NCBI GenBank assembly: GCA_037176705.1
Contig: CM073886.1
Span: 12,174,501 to 12,238,500, forward strand
From: Molossus alvarezi
Taxonomy: Eukaryota > Chordata > Mammalia > Chiroptera > Molossidae
Length of the DNA stretch: 64,000 bases
Direction: 5' to 3'
Shown one piece after another: positions 1-11,649 of the stretch; within the stretch, counting starts at the first letter, position 1, and each line of letters begins with the position of its first letter. The position numbers and the translations under genes are program-made. A model generated the notes under the pieces. It saw only the letters and a list, made by a program, of their open reading frames with translations, was not told the origin of the DNA and made no database searches.

Positions 1-33
1 AAGAAGGTAAGCCCCCATCCATAAAGAAACATG

Positions 34-225
34 TCATTTTTTTAAATGTTTGTATTGATTTTTTAGAGAGATAGAAGCATCGATATGAGAAACAATTGTC
101 TGCCTCCTGCATGCCCCCTACTGGGAATTAAGCCCGCAACCCGGGCATGTGCCCTGACCTGGAATCGAGCCGGGACCGCTCAGTCCATGGACGATGCTCA
201 ATCCACTGAGCCACTCTGGCTGGGC
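34..225 (-). mobile_element. Ves SINE
   Basis: Minus-strand copy, tail at left (tattgattttttagagagatag), tRNA-like head ending ccactctggctgggc. Flanks aagaaaca/aagaagca. Confidence 0.85.
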
Positions 226-1448
226 AAGAAGCACGGCTTTGTAAAGGCATGGTGCGTGTGCCCTGTTACAATCCTCCACCTGCACAAGTGGGTGAATGTC
301 ACTGCCGAAGCGATTAGGAAAATAAATTCAGCCCATACCGGTAGGGTTAGCTCCCTACCGATGCTTGGGAACTGCTACATAGGACGTTCCACTGACCATG
401 TCTCAGAAAGCTACAGTCTGACGCCTAATGCCACAGCTCACAAAGGGCCAATGCCAACTACTATTCAGAGCTCCTTGAAGAGACCCAAACCAGGAGAGGG
501 GCACTTGAATAGGGCTTGGACTGGCAACTTCCCAGGTTGGATAGGATACTCCTTGCCAGAGAGTGAGGCCTGTCCTGGCCAGCTAAGGTGGCTCCTGTTG
601 ATCCTGCTGGAATCTGGGCCTGAACGCTCTGTGTGTGACCATGAAGGACAAAAGCCAGTGCTAAAGGGATGTCATTGGTGCTTAGCATGGTCTTTTGCCA
701 CTGCTCAAATGGCAAATAATCCCGGCACCCTCGCCCCTTGGCAATGTGCCCGGGGTGCACCCTTGCCCAGAATCCACAGGCTGCATCGTTGTGACGAATA
801 AGGACAAAACTGCTGCTACTGTCAAGACTGCGGGGGAGGACCTCCCCCCACCAGTTGCCTGCTAGATGTCTGTCTTATCCACCTTAGGTTGCTCTTCCTG
901 GGAACTGCTGCTGGGGTGTTTGGAATGCCTTCCTCCCTGAGCTGACACTGAAGCAGAAATACACCATCAATCTGTCTGCTGGGTCTGCACACCGCTGCCC
1001 CTGCCCAGCACGGAAGGAATGCCTTGGATGGCGCCCCCTTCAGTATCTCCAACAACGATATTTATGGCTACATTTTAAGGAACACAGGTGATCATCAACT
1101 AGAAAGCTTTGCTGTGCGTGCTAAGGACAGTAGGTTGGGTAAAGGGCACAGCCTGAAAGGACACGGATATGGGACAGCTCTGTTCACGTCCACTCTATGC
1201 ACGTCACCCCGGACATCTCCGTGGCCCACACACTCTTACCCGCCCCTCCTCCTCAGAGTCCTTGGGGCCAGATATCGGGAGGTGGCCTGCATGCTCAAAC
1301 CACAACAGCGAATGAAAGTAAGCCCAATTGGCGTAAGAGATTCCCTAAGTAGCCGAACCCCTTCCCCAGGGGGAGAGGCAAGCCAAGGACTAAATGTCGG
1401 TGACGGAGATCTGATCAACCTTCTCGCTAGGGTTTTGCATATGGGTTA
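226..1448. other. No gene recognised
   Basis: GC-mixed sequence with several open frames but no domain, codon pattern or known repeat that I recognise. It may be old retroviral DNA; not supported. Confidence 0.3.
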
Positions 1449-1462
1449 AGAGGTCAGTCGTG

Positions 1463-1702
1463 CCCTGGGCGGTTTGGCTCAGTGGTAGAGCATCGGCTCG
1501 AAGACCGATGAGTTCCAGGTTTGATTCCAGCCAAGGGCATGTGCCTGGGTTGCGGTTCGTCCCCAGCCCTGGTCGGGGTCATGCGGGAAGCACCCGTCGA
1601 GGTGTCCCTCGCACGTCGATGTTTCTCTCTCTCTCTCTCTCTCTCCCTCTCTCTCTACCTGAAGATAAATAGAAAAATATCGTCAGGTGAAGATTAAAAA
1701 AA
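1463..1702 (+). mobile_element. Ves SINE
   Basis: A box ggctcagtggtagagc, B box ggtttgattcc, CT run, gaagattaaaaa tail. Target duplication agaggtcagtcgtg/agaggtcagtcatg. Confidence 0.92.
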
Positions 1703-1716
1703 AGAGGTCAGTCATG

Positions 1717-2147
1717 TTAGACTCGTAAAGGGGAAGGTAAGGACAACATTCTTGTTTACCGAGCGCCCAGGTCCCATATGGTAGGGCAGTGAGAATGTAT
1801 AAAGCCATTCTGCTTTGCAAAGCCAGTTTTTTTCATTTGAGCAGCCCCTTGGCAGCAAGGAAATGCTCTGTTTAGAATATTTAAGGCAGTGGCATGAACC
1901 TGGACAAGGCTGGGAGTCTAGCTTGGCACGAATATTGGCATACCAGGGGAAGAAAATGGAAACACGCCGTTCCCACCGAGACTGACTGAGCCCGCTGAGA
2001 CTTTAGAGCAGGTAAGTTGTGGGGGTTTCCTGGTCTCATAAGGTAGGAAAGCCCAATGTACAGTGGCCAGTCCATCCAAGGGGAGATGCGGCCATAAATG
2101 TGTACCATTTAGATACCTTCTTTGGGGCCAGAGAGACACCTACTCTT
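1717..2147. other. No gene recognised
   Basis: Unclassified sequence between two SINEs. 2,432-2,760 is similar in lacking anything identifiable. Confidence 0.3.
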
Positions 2148-2163
2148 AAAGATTTGTTCTCTC

Positions 2164-2415
2164 GCCCTGGCTGGTTTTGCTCAGCGGTTAAAGCGTCAGC
2201 CTGCGGTCCAGAGAGGCCCGGGTTCGGTTCCCGCTAAGGGCACGTACCTCGGTTGCGGTTTGTCCCCGGCCCTGGTTGGGTTGTGTGGGTGACAACCACT
2301 CGATGTGTCCCTTTCACGTCGATGTTTCTCCTCTCTCTCTCTCCCTCCCACTCTATCTCTCTATCTGAACAAAAAAAAATGGAAAAATGTCCTCAGGTGA
2401 GGATTAAAAAAAAAA
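2164..2415 (+). mobile_element. Ves SINE, type A (GGATAAAAA-type end)
   Basis: Full length; duplication aaagatttgttctct on both sides. Confidence 0.95.
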
Positions 2416-2759
2416 AAAGATTTGTTCTCTCTTCCTGTCCAGTCAGTGTCTAAAACCCTATGCATTATGTGACAAGCGGTGTCACACTCGGTGTCACACG
2501 TGGGTGCCGCCGTGTGACTGTGGCTGTGTGGTGTGGTTAGGCTGCTCAGCACCCAGCAGAACAAACACGGCCAGTCTTCGTGCTCAGCCCAAGCGTCCCA
2601 CGTGTGACAGGCAGTGAAGAGCGTGGAAGAGTGACTGTGGTGTCTAACTGGTTCAGAGACACACTTTTTAGAATGTCAAAATTAAAGGACGGTCGTCAGC
2701 CCTGGGCCTGAGAGTCAACTTCCCAGGTTCTCACGGGTAGCCTGTCCCATCCAGTGTTA

Positions 2760-4260
2760 CCTCAAGATTAAAAGCTTCTGTGTCTCAAAAGAAGCTATCC
2801 AGAAATTGAGAACACAGCCCACGGAATGGAAGATTTATGTGTACATTATCTATCTGATATCCAGAATACACAAAGAACTTTTACAACTCATTAACAAAAA
2901 GACAAAAAAACTAAATTTTAAAGATGGACTTGAATAGACCCTTCTCCAGAGAAGACATACAAATGGTCAACGAACACATGAAAAGAGGTTAAACATCAGT
3001 AATCATAAGAGAAATGCAAAGGAAAACCACAATCTGATAGCCCTTCACACACTCTAGAACAGCCATGATCAAAAAAACTAAAAATAACAGATGTCAGCAA
3101 TGATGCAGAGAAACTGGAACCCTTAAACATTGCTTGTGCAAATGTAAAAAGGTACAGCCTATGTATACAGTAGTTTGGCATTTCCTAAAAAAAAAAAAAA
3201 AAAAAAAATTACCATATGGTTCAAGAACTCCACCCCTAAATGGATTCCCCCCAAAATTGAAAGGGTGTTCAAACAAAAACTTTTACATGAATATTCATAG
3301 CAGCACTGTTCACATTAGCCCGAAAGGTAGAAACCACTCACACGTCCATCAATGGGTGAATGAATAAACAAAATGTGATAAATCCATAAACTGAATGATT
3401 ATTCTGCCATATAAAGCAATAAAGTAAGATGGTGCAGCCACTGTGGAAAACAGCATGGTGCTTCCTCAAAAACTTAAACAGAATTAATGGATGATCCAGC
3501 AATTTCAGTTCAGGGTACAGACCCAAAAGTTTTGAAACCAGGGACTGGCACAGGTATTTGCACACCGTGTTCATAGAAGCATTATACACAATGGCCAAAA
3601 GCAACCCAAGTACCCACTGACGGGTGAATAAACAAAATGTGGAACATGCACAGGGGGATATTATCAGCCTTAAAAACTGAGGAAATTCTGCCTGGCCAAT
3701 GTGGCTCAGTGGTTGAGTTTTGACCCATGCACCTCGAAGTCGCGGGTTCGATCCCTCGTCAGGGCACATGCCCAGGTTGTGGGCCCGATCCCCAGTGAGG
3801 GGCATGTAGGAGGCGGCCAATCGATGTTCTCTCTCATCGATGTTTCTATCTCTCTCTCCTTCTCCCTTCCTCTCTTTCTAAAACCAATACAGAAAAAATA
3901 AATTTAAAAAAAAACAAAAAAAAAAAAAACAGGAAATTCTGACACATGCTACAATGTGGATGGGCCATTAAGTCACTATGGTAAGTAAAATAAGACAGTC
4001 ACAGAAAGACAAATAATATGATTCCATTTAAATGAGGTGTCTAGAGAAATACAGTTCAGGAACAGAAAGTAGTGTGGCGTTGAGGCTGGGGCAGGGAGAG
4101 GGGTGTTTAATGGTCTCAGAGCTTCACTTGAGGAGAATGAAACTGTCCTGAAGATGGATGGTGTTGATGATATTTGGATAACAACGTAAATGTAGTTAAT
4201 GCCATAGAACTGTCTACTTCAAATGCTGTTAGGTGTTGACATATATCATCGCAATGAAAA
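2760..4260 (+). mobile_element. Old L1 3' region with internal duplication
   Basis: Degraded ORF2 C-terminal and 3' UTR sequence. The motif set cagccactgtggaaaacag / gggtgaataaacaaaatgtgg appears twice in order (about 3,110-3,400 and 3,430-3,670). A Ves interrupts it at 3,691-3,931. No open frame. Confidence 0.65.
3691..3931 (+). mobile_element. Ves SINE, type B, inside L1
   Basis: Head ggccaatgtggctcagtggttgag; duplication ggaaattctg. Confidence 0.93.
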
Positions 4261-4889
4261 AAACAGATGAAGTACTAATACATGTTAGAACGTGGATTAA
4301 CACTGAAAACCTCCTAAGGGAAGGACGCCGGGCACCAAGGCACCCACATCAGAGTCATCTGTGTGCTCTACATCCATCAGGTTCATGGAAAGTCTTAGTA
4401 AAGCCTCAGAAAAATCAAAATGGATCACAACGGAAAGGACATTTTCCCACAGTTGGGGCAGGTGGTGCCGGTTGAAGCGGGCTGTGGGTTGGGGTGTGAT
4501 GTAGGACGCGCCACAGTTCGCTCGCTGGGGTAGGGTAGGTCCGTGGACAGCACACCTGTCTGATAACAAACACACGGGGGAACCGCGTGAAACGGCCAAT
4601 GCAGAAAGGAAACAACAGCTGCGCATCTGCGTGGAGAGAGAGTGTGGCTACTGCAAATTTTCCGCACATCTGAAATTACTGGGAAGTAAGTTACTTTTTG
4701 AAACAACCATGTCAATACCATGTCAGAAGAGCGGAGGACACATAAAAGTTTATTAGAGAGGCCAAACCTTTGCAGACCCGGTTCACCAGAAGTGGTGAAG
4801 CTCATCACCCACGCAGCCGTCTACATGTTACCATGAGGCACTGTGGGAAGATTATATTAGTAGCCATGATGTCCTGGGATGCGGTAGAC
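4261..4889. other. No gene recognised
   Basis: Starts with L1-like text (gatgaagtactaatacatgttag) and then becomes unclassifiable. Confidence 0.3.
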
Positions 4890-4904
4890 ACAGTGGGGTT
4901 TTTT

Positions 4905-5110
4905 AAATATGTTTTTAATTGATTTTTTTTTTTTTTTTTTGAGAGAGAGAGATAGAAACATCGATGAAAGAGAAACATCGGTCAGCAGCCTCCTGGATGC
5001 CCCCCACTGGGGATCGAGCCCAAAGCCTGGGCGTATGCCCTGACCAGGAATCAAATTCGACCTTTTGGTGCAGGGGTCGATGCTCAACACCTGAGCCACA
5101 CCGGCTGGGC
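4905..5110 (-). mobile_element. Ves SINE, type B
   Basis: Minus strand; duplication acagtggggtttttt/acagtgggatttttt. Confidence 0.92.
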
Positions 5111-5284
5111 TACAGTGGGATTTTTTAATTCCAATTTTCCACATCACTCCACCACCAAAAAACTGCTAGAACTAATGAGTCCAGAATATTTGCCAGACAC
5201 AAAATCACCATACAAAAATTGGTTGCATTTCTACACACTAACAATGCACCACCAGAAAGACAAATTAAGAAAGCAGTCTTACTC

Positions 5285-6232
5285 CTCTCCTGGGCAAAGC
5301 CCCTGGGGCAGGAGCAAGAAGCCTGGACCATGTTGGACAGCAAGCTGAAGGCCCTCGGTGGCCACAACTCTGCAGCTTCAGCTGCAACAATGAAACAGAA
5401 TTTAGAAACTTTGTTGTTTGGATTGAAGACCAGAAAATCAGACACCACAAGATCGAAGACAAAGATAACTTAAGGAACATCCGCAGCAGTGACTGGCCCA
5501 CTTCTTTGAAAAGTATCTCACAGATGTTAACTGTCCTTTCAAGATTCAAGATCAACAAGAAGCAATTGACTGACTTCTTGGTTTAGCTCTTAGATAATGC
5601 TGATAATGGAGATAATGCTGAAAAATACAAGGACCCGGTAGCTGATAATACAAAAAACAATGACAATGCAGCTAAAAATGCAGAGCCATTGATCAGCGTG
5701 GATGTTAATGATCCTGACTTTAAGTCTGGTGGAATGGCTTTGGCTAACCTTCCTCAGATTCAGCACCATAGTAACCTTAAGGCAATGCACATTTTGGTCC
5801 AGGAGCTCTGGACACAGGAGGCAGTTGCCAAAGCAAATCAAGCAGACGAGGGATTGCCTGTTGCTTTAGACAAGCATATTCTTGGTTTTGACACTGGAGA
5901 TGCAGTTCTTACTAAAGCTGCTCAAATTCTGAGATCGCTTCACATAGAAGAGCTCAGAGAGATACAGACAAAAATTAATGAAGCCACAGTAGCTGTTCGG
6001 GCAATTATTGCTGATCCAAAGACAGACCACAGACTGGAGAAATTTGGAAGGTGAACATTTTAGGATTTCAGCCTCTCGCCAGCTTAGTACAGTTAGGAGC
6101 CATGCACGCCCTGGTGTGTGTTTCCAAACCAAACATCACATTTTCAAGGGAGAAATCCCAGAAAAGTGACTATGTTTTAGAGATTTAATATCATTGCTTT
6201 TTCTTTAATAAAGTTTGGGAAAATGAAAAGAA
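5285..6232 (+). pseudogene. RTRAF: Processed pseudogene of RTRAF (C14orf166/hCLE)
   Basis: Intron-less copy of the mRNA for RTRAF, an RNA-transcription, translation and transport factor associated with RNA polymerase II and the tRNA-ligase complex. The ATG at 5,330 starts MLDSKLKALG. A shifted frame then carries IEDQKIRHHKIEDKDNLRNI, and after a stop near 5,585 the C-terminal two thirds is open from 5,689 to 6,054 (LPVALDKHILGFDTGDAVL, IIADPKTDHRLEKFGR). A 3' UTR with AATAAA (about 6,207) and an A-rich end follow. L1 ORF2 sequence lies on both sides, so the retrocopy was inserted into an L1. Frameshifts and a stop make it non-coding for the full protein. Confidence 0.9.
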
Positions 6233-6410
6233 AAAAATCCCATTTACAATTGTGTCAAAAGAACAAAACACCTAGGAATGAAGGTAATCACGGTAAAAGA
6301 CCTTACATTGAACACTGTACGGCACTGATGAAAGAAATGCAAGGAGCAAAGAAGACACAAATAAATAAAAAGATACCAGTATTCATGGACTAGAAGATGA
6401 ATACTTTTTT

Positions 6411-6631
6411 AAATTGATTTGAGTTTGGGGGGGGGTGTTGTTTGTTTGTTTGTTTTAGAGAAAGAGAGATAGAAACATTGATGTGGCAGAGAAACACCGT
6501 TCAGCTGCCTCCTGCACACCCCCTACTGGGGATCAGGCCTGCAACCTGGGCATGTGCCCTGACCCGGAATCAAACCCAGACTTCCCAGTCTGTGGGATGA
6601 TGCTCAATCCACTGAGCCACACCAGTCAGGT
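6411..6631 (-). mobile_element. Ves SINE, first of a same-site pair
   Basis: Minus strand; contains a (GTTT)n run in the tail. Flanked by gatgaatactttttt and aagtaatacttttttt. Confidence 0.88.
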
Positions 6632-6649
6632 GAAAAGTAATACTTTTTT

Positions 6650-6873
6650 TATTTAAACATTTATTTATTTAAAAGTTTTTTCTTCTTTATTGATTTCAGA
6701 GAGAGAGGGGAAGGGAGAGGAAGAGAGAGAGAGAGAAACAGATTGGCTGCCTCCTGCATGCCCCCCACTGGAGATTTGACCCACAGCCTGGGCATGTGCC
6801 CTGACTGGGACTCCAACTGGCGACCTCTTGGTGCATGGGTCGATGCTCAACCCCTGAACCACCCTGGCCGGGC
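6650..6873 (-). mobile_element. Ves SINE, second of a same-site pair
   Basis: Minus strand type B. The right flank gaagatgaatacttttt repeats the left flank of the preceding SINE. Confidence 0.9.
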
Positions 6874-6904
6874 TGAAGATGAATACTTTTTAATGTCTAT
6901 TCTA

Positions 6905-7064
6905 GCCCTGGCCAGTGTGTCTCAGTTGGTTGGAACATCATGCCATGCACTGAGGGGTTTCAGGTGTGATTCCTGGTTGGGACGCATGCCGGAGGCAGCC
7001 GAGCACTGTTTTCTTTCTCTCTCAGTCTCCCTTCCTCTCTCTCTAAAATCAATTTTAAAAAAAA
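6905..7064 (+). mobile_element. Ves SINE, internally shortened
   Basis: About 160 bases: head and CT-rich end present, but the middle (ccaggttgtgggcccgatccccagt segment) is missing. Confidence 0.85.
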
Positions 7065-7140
7065 GTGCATTCTACCCAAGGTGATCCATAGAGTCAGTGC
7101 AATCCCAACCAAAATTCCAATGGCATTTTTGTTACTGGAT

Positions 7141-7918
7141 GGAGTCTGGGCCACTAGTGTGTGGATCCCTGACTTCTTGCAGGAAATATCTCACAACCTG
7201 AGCCCAGGTGGTTTTGAGAGTGCCTTTATTGAAGCTGGGGACTGAGAAACGAAGGAAGCGCTCAGGACAGAAGAAGCAGCAGGAGGGAGCCAGGCGGCGG
7301 CTTTGGCTCCCTAGAAACCTTATGGGAAAGAAAGGCGCCAAGGAGGGGCCGCTGTCAGCTCCCGGGAGAGTCGGGGAAAGGGTCCTTGAGACAGGTCGGG
7401 GTGAGCCCGGGGCAGCTGCTGCCCCTTGTTCCCCCGTTGCAAGTCTCGTGGGGACCCTCGGAGTTTAGGAGAAAGAGAGCAGAGATACAAGGTGTGGGCG
7501 TGCTTGGGGAGAGTGCAGGGCGCTCCTTCTCCTTCCTGTGGCCAGAGGAATCCTAGGGAAGGCCTCAGGGCAGGGTCTCCATTTAATATTCGGCAGCTTT
7601 CCAGGTGTGTCGCTCAATATGCTGATTCATCAAAATGTACATACAGAGGGCTCAGGGGTTATTTTCTGGTCGTTTTATTTTCAAAGAACCTCATTGAAGA
7701 GGGACAGGGACCGAGGCCATTCTGTCCCAGGATGGTCTGAAATACGTAAACCATGTGCTCCTTAGTGTCCTTGTTAGGGAAGAGAAAACCTTGTGATTCA
7801 TTAGCCGGCTGTAAATCGCTCAAATCGTTTGGCCTTGTTTAATTATTTTGTCTCAGTTTCCCCAATTCCACTTGTCAAGGAATTCCCCTAGCTTCTTACT
7901 CTCCTGCCTTATTTCCAC
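7141..7918 (-). mobile_element. Solo LTR, family 1 copy A
   Basis: A 0.78-kb block sharing its whole order with the LTR at 34.83-36.71 kb. It starts TGGATGGAG and ends near CTCCTGCC. On the minus strand AATAAA occurs in gagagtgcctttattg (reverse). L1 sequence flanks both ends and short ttac/ttat flanks may be the target duplication. No internal retroviral sequence accompanies it. Confidence 0.7.
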
Positions 7919-8133
7919 AGAAACAGAACAATCCTAACATTTAGGTCGAACCACAAGGGACCCCGAAGAGCCAAAGCAAACTTGAGAAAGAAAAAAGCTA
8001 GAGGCACCACGCTCCCTGACTCCAAACCACCGAAACAGTGTGGCCTGGCGTGGAAACAGACGCAAGGACCACGGGGCAGGGTGGAGAGCCCAGAAATGAA
8101 CACACATAAGTGGCACTGGGACCACTGGCCACC

Positions 8134-8545
8134 TGTTGTAAGGTGTCAGCAAGATAACCAGGGACGCACAGCCGGATTGTAAAGGAGCACTTTATTACAC
8201 CAGCGGGCTGGGGGGGTCTCCCCAAATCCTCAGCCACCTGCCTTCTTTGTTGCCCACTTTTATAGGCACAAACTACAGGGGAAAAAAAAAAAACCTACAT
8301 TCTCTTGGCGCCGCTTTTGGCACCGTTAAGGGGGCTGATCCAGAGAAGGGGAGAGAGGAGCTTGTTAGAGGCCAGGGCAGCCATTAATCTCTTTTTTCTC
8401 ATGGTTCCTCTGAGTTTCCCAAGGCCGTCATTAACCCCTTATCTTTATAGTTTTCTTTGGGTTTCTCAAGGCCCTTATGTTTACAAGAAAAAGTCTGCCA
8501 GGGTGTGTACGTGCAGTAACTGAGGGTCAGAATGGAGTTATTACA
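8134..8545 (-). repeat. ERV-A 3' LTR
   Basis: TG...CA ends (tgttgtaagg to ttattaca). Minus strand has a TATAAAA box (8,261 area) and AATAAAGTGCTCC (8,182-8,194 area). It is followed inward by a short polypurine tract (ccagtggggc). Confidence 0.85.
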
Positions 8546-9839
8546 GCCCCACTGGTTTTATGTACAAGTCAAATCATTGACCTTTTTTTATATATTAAGG
8601 ATATTAACTCTGTCCCTGTATTATTCCCAAGTTATTGGCATAGAAACAGCAAGTTTCACCTAGTGCCACACAGAGTCCTCCCTGCTTGAGGAAAGGGAGA
8701 TCTAACCCTCATCTGCTTTGAGAAACATTCTCATAGATACAGAGAACATTTTGTTGGTTGCCAGATGGGAGGGGGTTGAGGGAATGGGTGAAAAAGGTGA
8801 AAGGATTAAGAAGTACAAAATCACTGCTAGACTGACAAACCTCAAAGGGAAAGGGGTGGGAGGGGTGGGGAATAAACCAAAGAACTTATATGCATAACCA
8901 ACGGACACAGACAACAGTGTGGGAAAAGGCAGGAGGGGGGCGGGAGTGGGGAGGAGGGGGTCAATGGGGGAAAAATGAGGAACATCTGTAATACATTCAA
9001 CAATAAAGATTTATAAATAAATAAATAAATAAATAAATAAACCTCATCTGTTTTGTATTGCTGGAGGTTATACTTAGGTGGGAGTATGCAAGTCCCTTGC
9101 CCCTGGATGTCCCCCAAAGTTAACTTGGGCTGGTCCCATGTACAGTTGTCAGCATTTGGGGACTGGGAAATTGGGTCGGAGAGGCCTAGCCCTATATAAT
9201 AAGGTGGCCTCGAATTTAGGCATAACCAGCAGTCAGCCCCTATGACCTTCCTGCAGCCCTAATAAAGGTCTGGCTGACTAATGACAGTAATCTGAATGGG
9301 GTCAGATTTTCCTATGGGAAACCCTTGGTCTTTGTTAACCTTCTAAAACCTGAATGAGGGTCCCTGCTTCTCAGATAGTCCTTAGTAGTAAATATGGTTT
9401 CACAACCCCAAGGTGGACAAAAGTATTCACTCGTATTCAAGCAACTTGTGGTGACTCCCTGGGCATATATAGATTCCTACCTGTTGTGGTCCCCATTCCC
9501 CCGTAGATGTCCCACAAGCCCAGGATAGGGGCCTTTCTATGTGACATCAATCTTCAGTAATACTATCTGTGCCTATGGTGCCTCTCATGAGGTCACATAG
9601 GTTGAAACTGAAACAGGTTTTTCTATCCCCTTTGTGGCGACATTTCTTAAGACCTCCCCCAATATCCCATTTCTAAGTTCCCAGTTCCATTGGGGTCCAG
9701 ATCTATAAAGATTCCCCTGTACATACTTACCTGGCAGGGGAGATACCATGATCAAGATTCCCCTGTACAGTCATAATCAGAACAATTAGAGTCCTGATAA
9801 ATGCAAGAGTCTCATTGTTAAGGGATCTGGAGAGGCCTG
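8546..9839 (-). pseudogene. ERV-A env 5' remnant, carrying a HAL1 tail
   Basis: Parallel to ERV-B 15.23-16.05 kb. Only the N-terminal surface-subunit region is represented; no transmembrane-subunit sequence is seen. Multiple stops. A HAL1 3' end interrupts it at 8,721-9,040. Confidence 0.6.
8721..9040 (+). mobile_element. HAL1 3' end (5'-truncated)
   Basis: Matches the last 300 bases of the HAL1 at 19.5-21.7 kb (ttctcatagatacagagaac, G-rich tract, acatctgtaatacattc, AATAAA) and ends in a (TAAA)n tail. Flanks cctcatctgctttg and cctcatctgttttg are a target duplication. Confidence 0.85.
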
Positions 9840-10320
9840 CACTGTCCCTTCTGCTTTTTCCGCCTTCAGCCAGGAATGGTGCAGCCAGATGGGGATGCCG
9901 TTGACCTTGACAGCCGTTGGTGCAGGCAGGATGACAGTGTATGGTCCCTTCCAGGCCGGAGTTAGTCCCTGGGTGGTGAATTTCTTTACCTACACTGAGT
10001 CCTCAGGCTGGAAAGTGGGCACAGGGTCTGAGGTGGGCACAGGCAGGGCATCGCAGATGTGTTTATGGACGGCCTTCTGGGCAGACTGCAGGGCCTGCAA
10101 GAACTGTAAGAGGGCGAGGGGGAGCAGAATGGTCCAGTTTTCACCGGTTTCTAAAGTCCTGTTCAAGCGCTTTACCTGCCCGGAGCTCTGTGGGCGGTAA
10201 GCACAATGGAGCTTCTAATTTATATTTAACCCCTTAGAGATACCCTGTGATATCTTTGCTATCAAGGCGGAGCCGTTGTCTGATCTAAGGGTCAGGAGTA
10301 GCCTAAACCTGTTACTCCCT
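9840..10320 (-). pseudogene. ERV-A integrase C-terminal remnant
   Basis: Matches the integrase tail region of ERV-B (16.05-16.7 kb) with a large gap near 10,085-10,105 and stops. The zinc-binding part and most of the core are absent. The following 10,320-10,620 is CT-rich with no match in ERV-B. Confidence 0.65.
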
Positions 10321-10689
10321 TTACTACATCCCAGACTGTTATTCTATCACTGGGGCAGGCTCTCCGTCTCTGTGTCCTGTTCCTTCCCTTCTTGAGTGTT
10401 CCTCCAACGTCCTGTCTTCCTGTACTATGTGTGTCCCTTTCTCTTATCCTTCCTTATCTTTTTATTTCCTCTGCATAATCCTTCTCTTTTTATTTCTTCC
10501 CTCTCCACAATCCTTCTTCAGCTTGCTGATAGACCCTCTGTGACTTTTCTATTCCCTCCCCTGACATGAACCTGAGAGCTTGCTCAGTCTATCCACTGTC
10601 TGCACATCCCCCATTTTCTCCTCCTCCTCCCTACTTAGACCTACACATTCCTGCTTCCCTCCGCCTTCTCCTTTGCCCTGTGACCTTAC

Positions 10690-11560
10690 TGGACATTGCC
10701 TGCCTCTCTGGAGTTCAGTGAGCTCGGTGTAACCTAAGTGGGTGGGCTGGTGCAGCTGGTTGACTAAAGTCCGACCTAGAGCCTCTGGGACTAACAACCT
10801 CCCATCAGGCAGTGTCCATCATCCGTTGATTTCCTTTGTGGCTCGTTTCTGCTTCACTAAGTCACTTTCCGACCCAGTGTAAGTAGGAGTCAGAGGCAAA
10901 CTTGGGTTTGGCGTGGTGACTGGTATCTGGAGAGGTCCCCACTGGTTTTAGGGCCACCTGTCGAGCTTCCTTATCTGCAGCATGGTGTCCCCTTGCCCCA
11001 TCAGAGAGCCTGGAACAGGGCGATGAGTTCAGCCCCTTGGGCTGAAGTCCCCTGTTTAATGACTGAGACCAAATGACACGGTCCAGAGTTACTACTGCTG
11101 TCCCAGCATACCTGATTTCTTCCTGGACATAGCTGCTCCCATCCGTGAACAATACCTCATCTGATGGTGGCAGAGGGACATCCCTGAGGTCTGGGCGGCC
11201 GTCTGCAGTGTTGATTGCCCCCAGACCGTCCTGCAGAGGTTTCTCCGGGTCATTGTCTGGAGGCAGGCTGGCAGGATTGATGCCCAACATCTTGTGGAAC
11301 TTGATGCGGGGGCTGGCCTGGAGTGGCAGTGGCCAGCAATTGAATGATCTCTGGAGGAGATCACGTCCGAGTAGGGGGTACGGGCACTCTGGCAGGACCA
11401 GAAAGGAATGAGTCACAGTATATTTCCCAAGGTCTATAGTCCTCTTTGAAGTCCAGGGCTAGGTTAGGGCCCCATTGGCTCGGTCAAGACTGAGTCTGCT
11501 GCACCAGTGTCTACCAGGAAACTAACTAGTTTGTGCCCCGTTGTCTTGTATTATTTTGGG
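10690..11560 (-). pseudogene. ERV-A protease joined to RNase H (reverse transcriptase deleted)
   Basis: The protease active site reads FLVDTGAADS near 11,490-11,520. The protease end (PECPYPLLGRDLL, about 11,350-11,390) runs directly, in frame, into RNase H linker sequence and LFTDGSSY (about 11,135). The roughly 1.45 kb of reverse transcriptase present at this place in ERV-B is missing. The frame is open from 11,416 to 10,862. Enzymatically it would lack polymerase. Confidence 0.75.
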
Positions 11561-11649
11561 CTCCAGAGGGCTCAGCTGGAAGGAGCCCTAGCCCTGTCAT
11601 TTTCCTAAATTAGGGACGGCTTTTTATTTGTTCCTCTACACCTGACTTT

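Noticed and set aside
85..801. 238-codon plus-strand frame at window start
   Set aside because: Its first part is antisense Ves SINE, and the rest has no domain or coding signature.
5689..6054. RTRAF-like frame as a functional small gene
   Set aside because: Intron-less, with upstream frameshifts and a stop, embedded in L1: a processed pseudogene.
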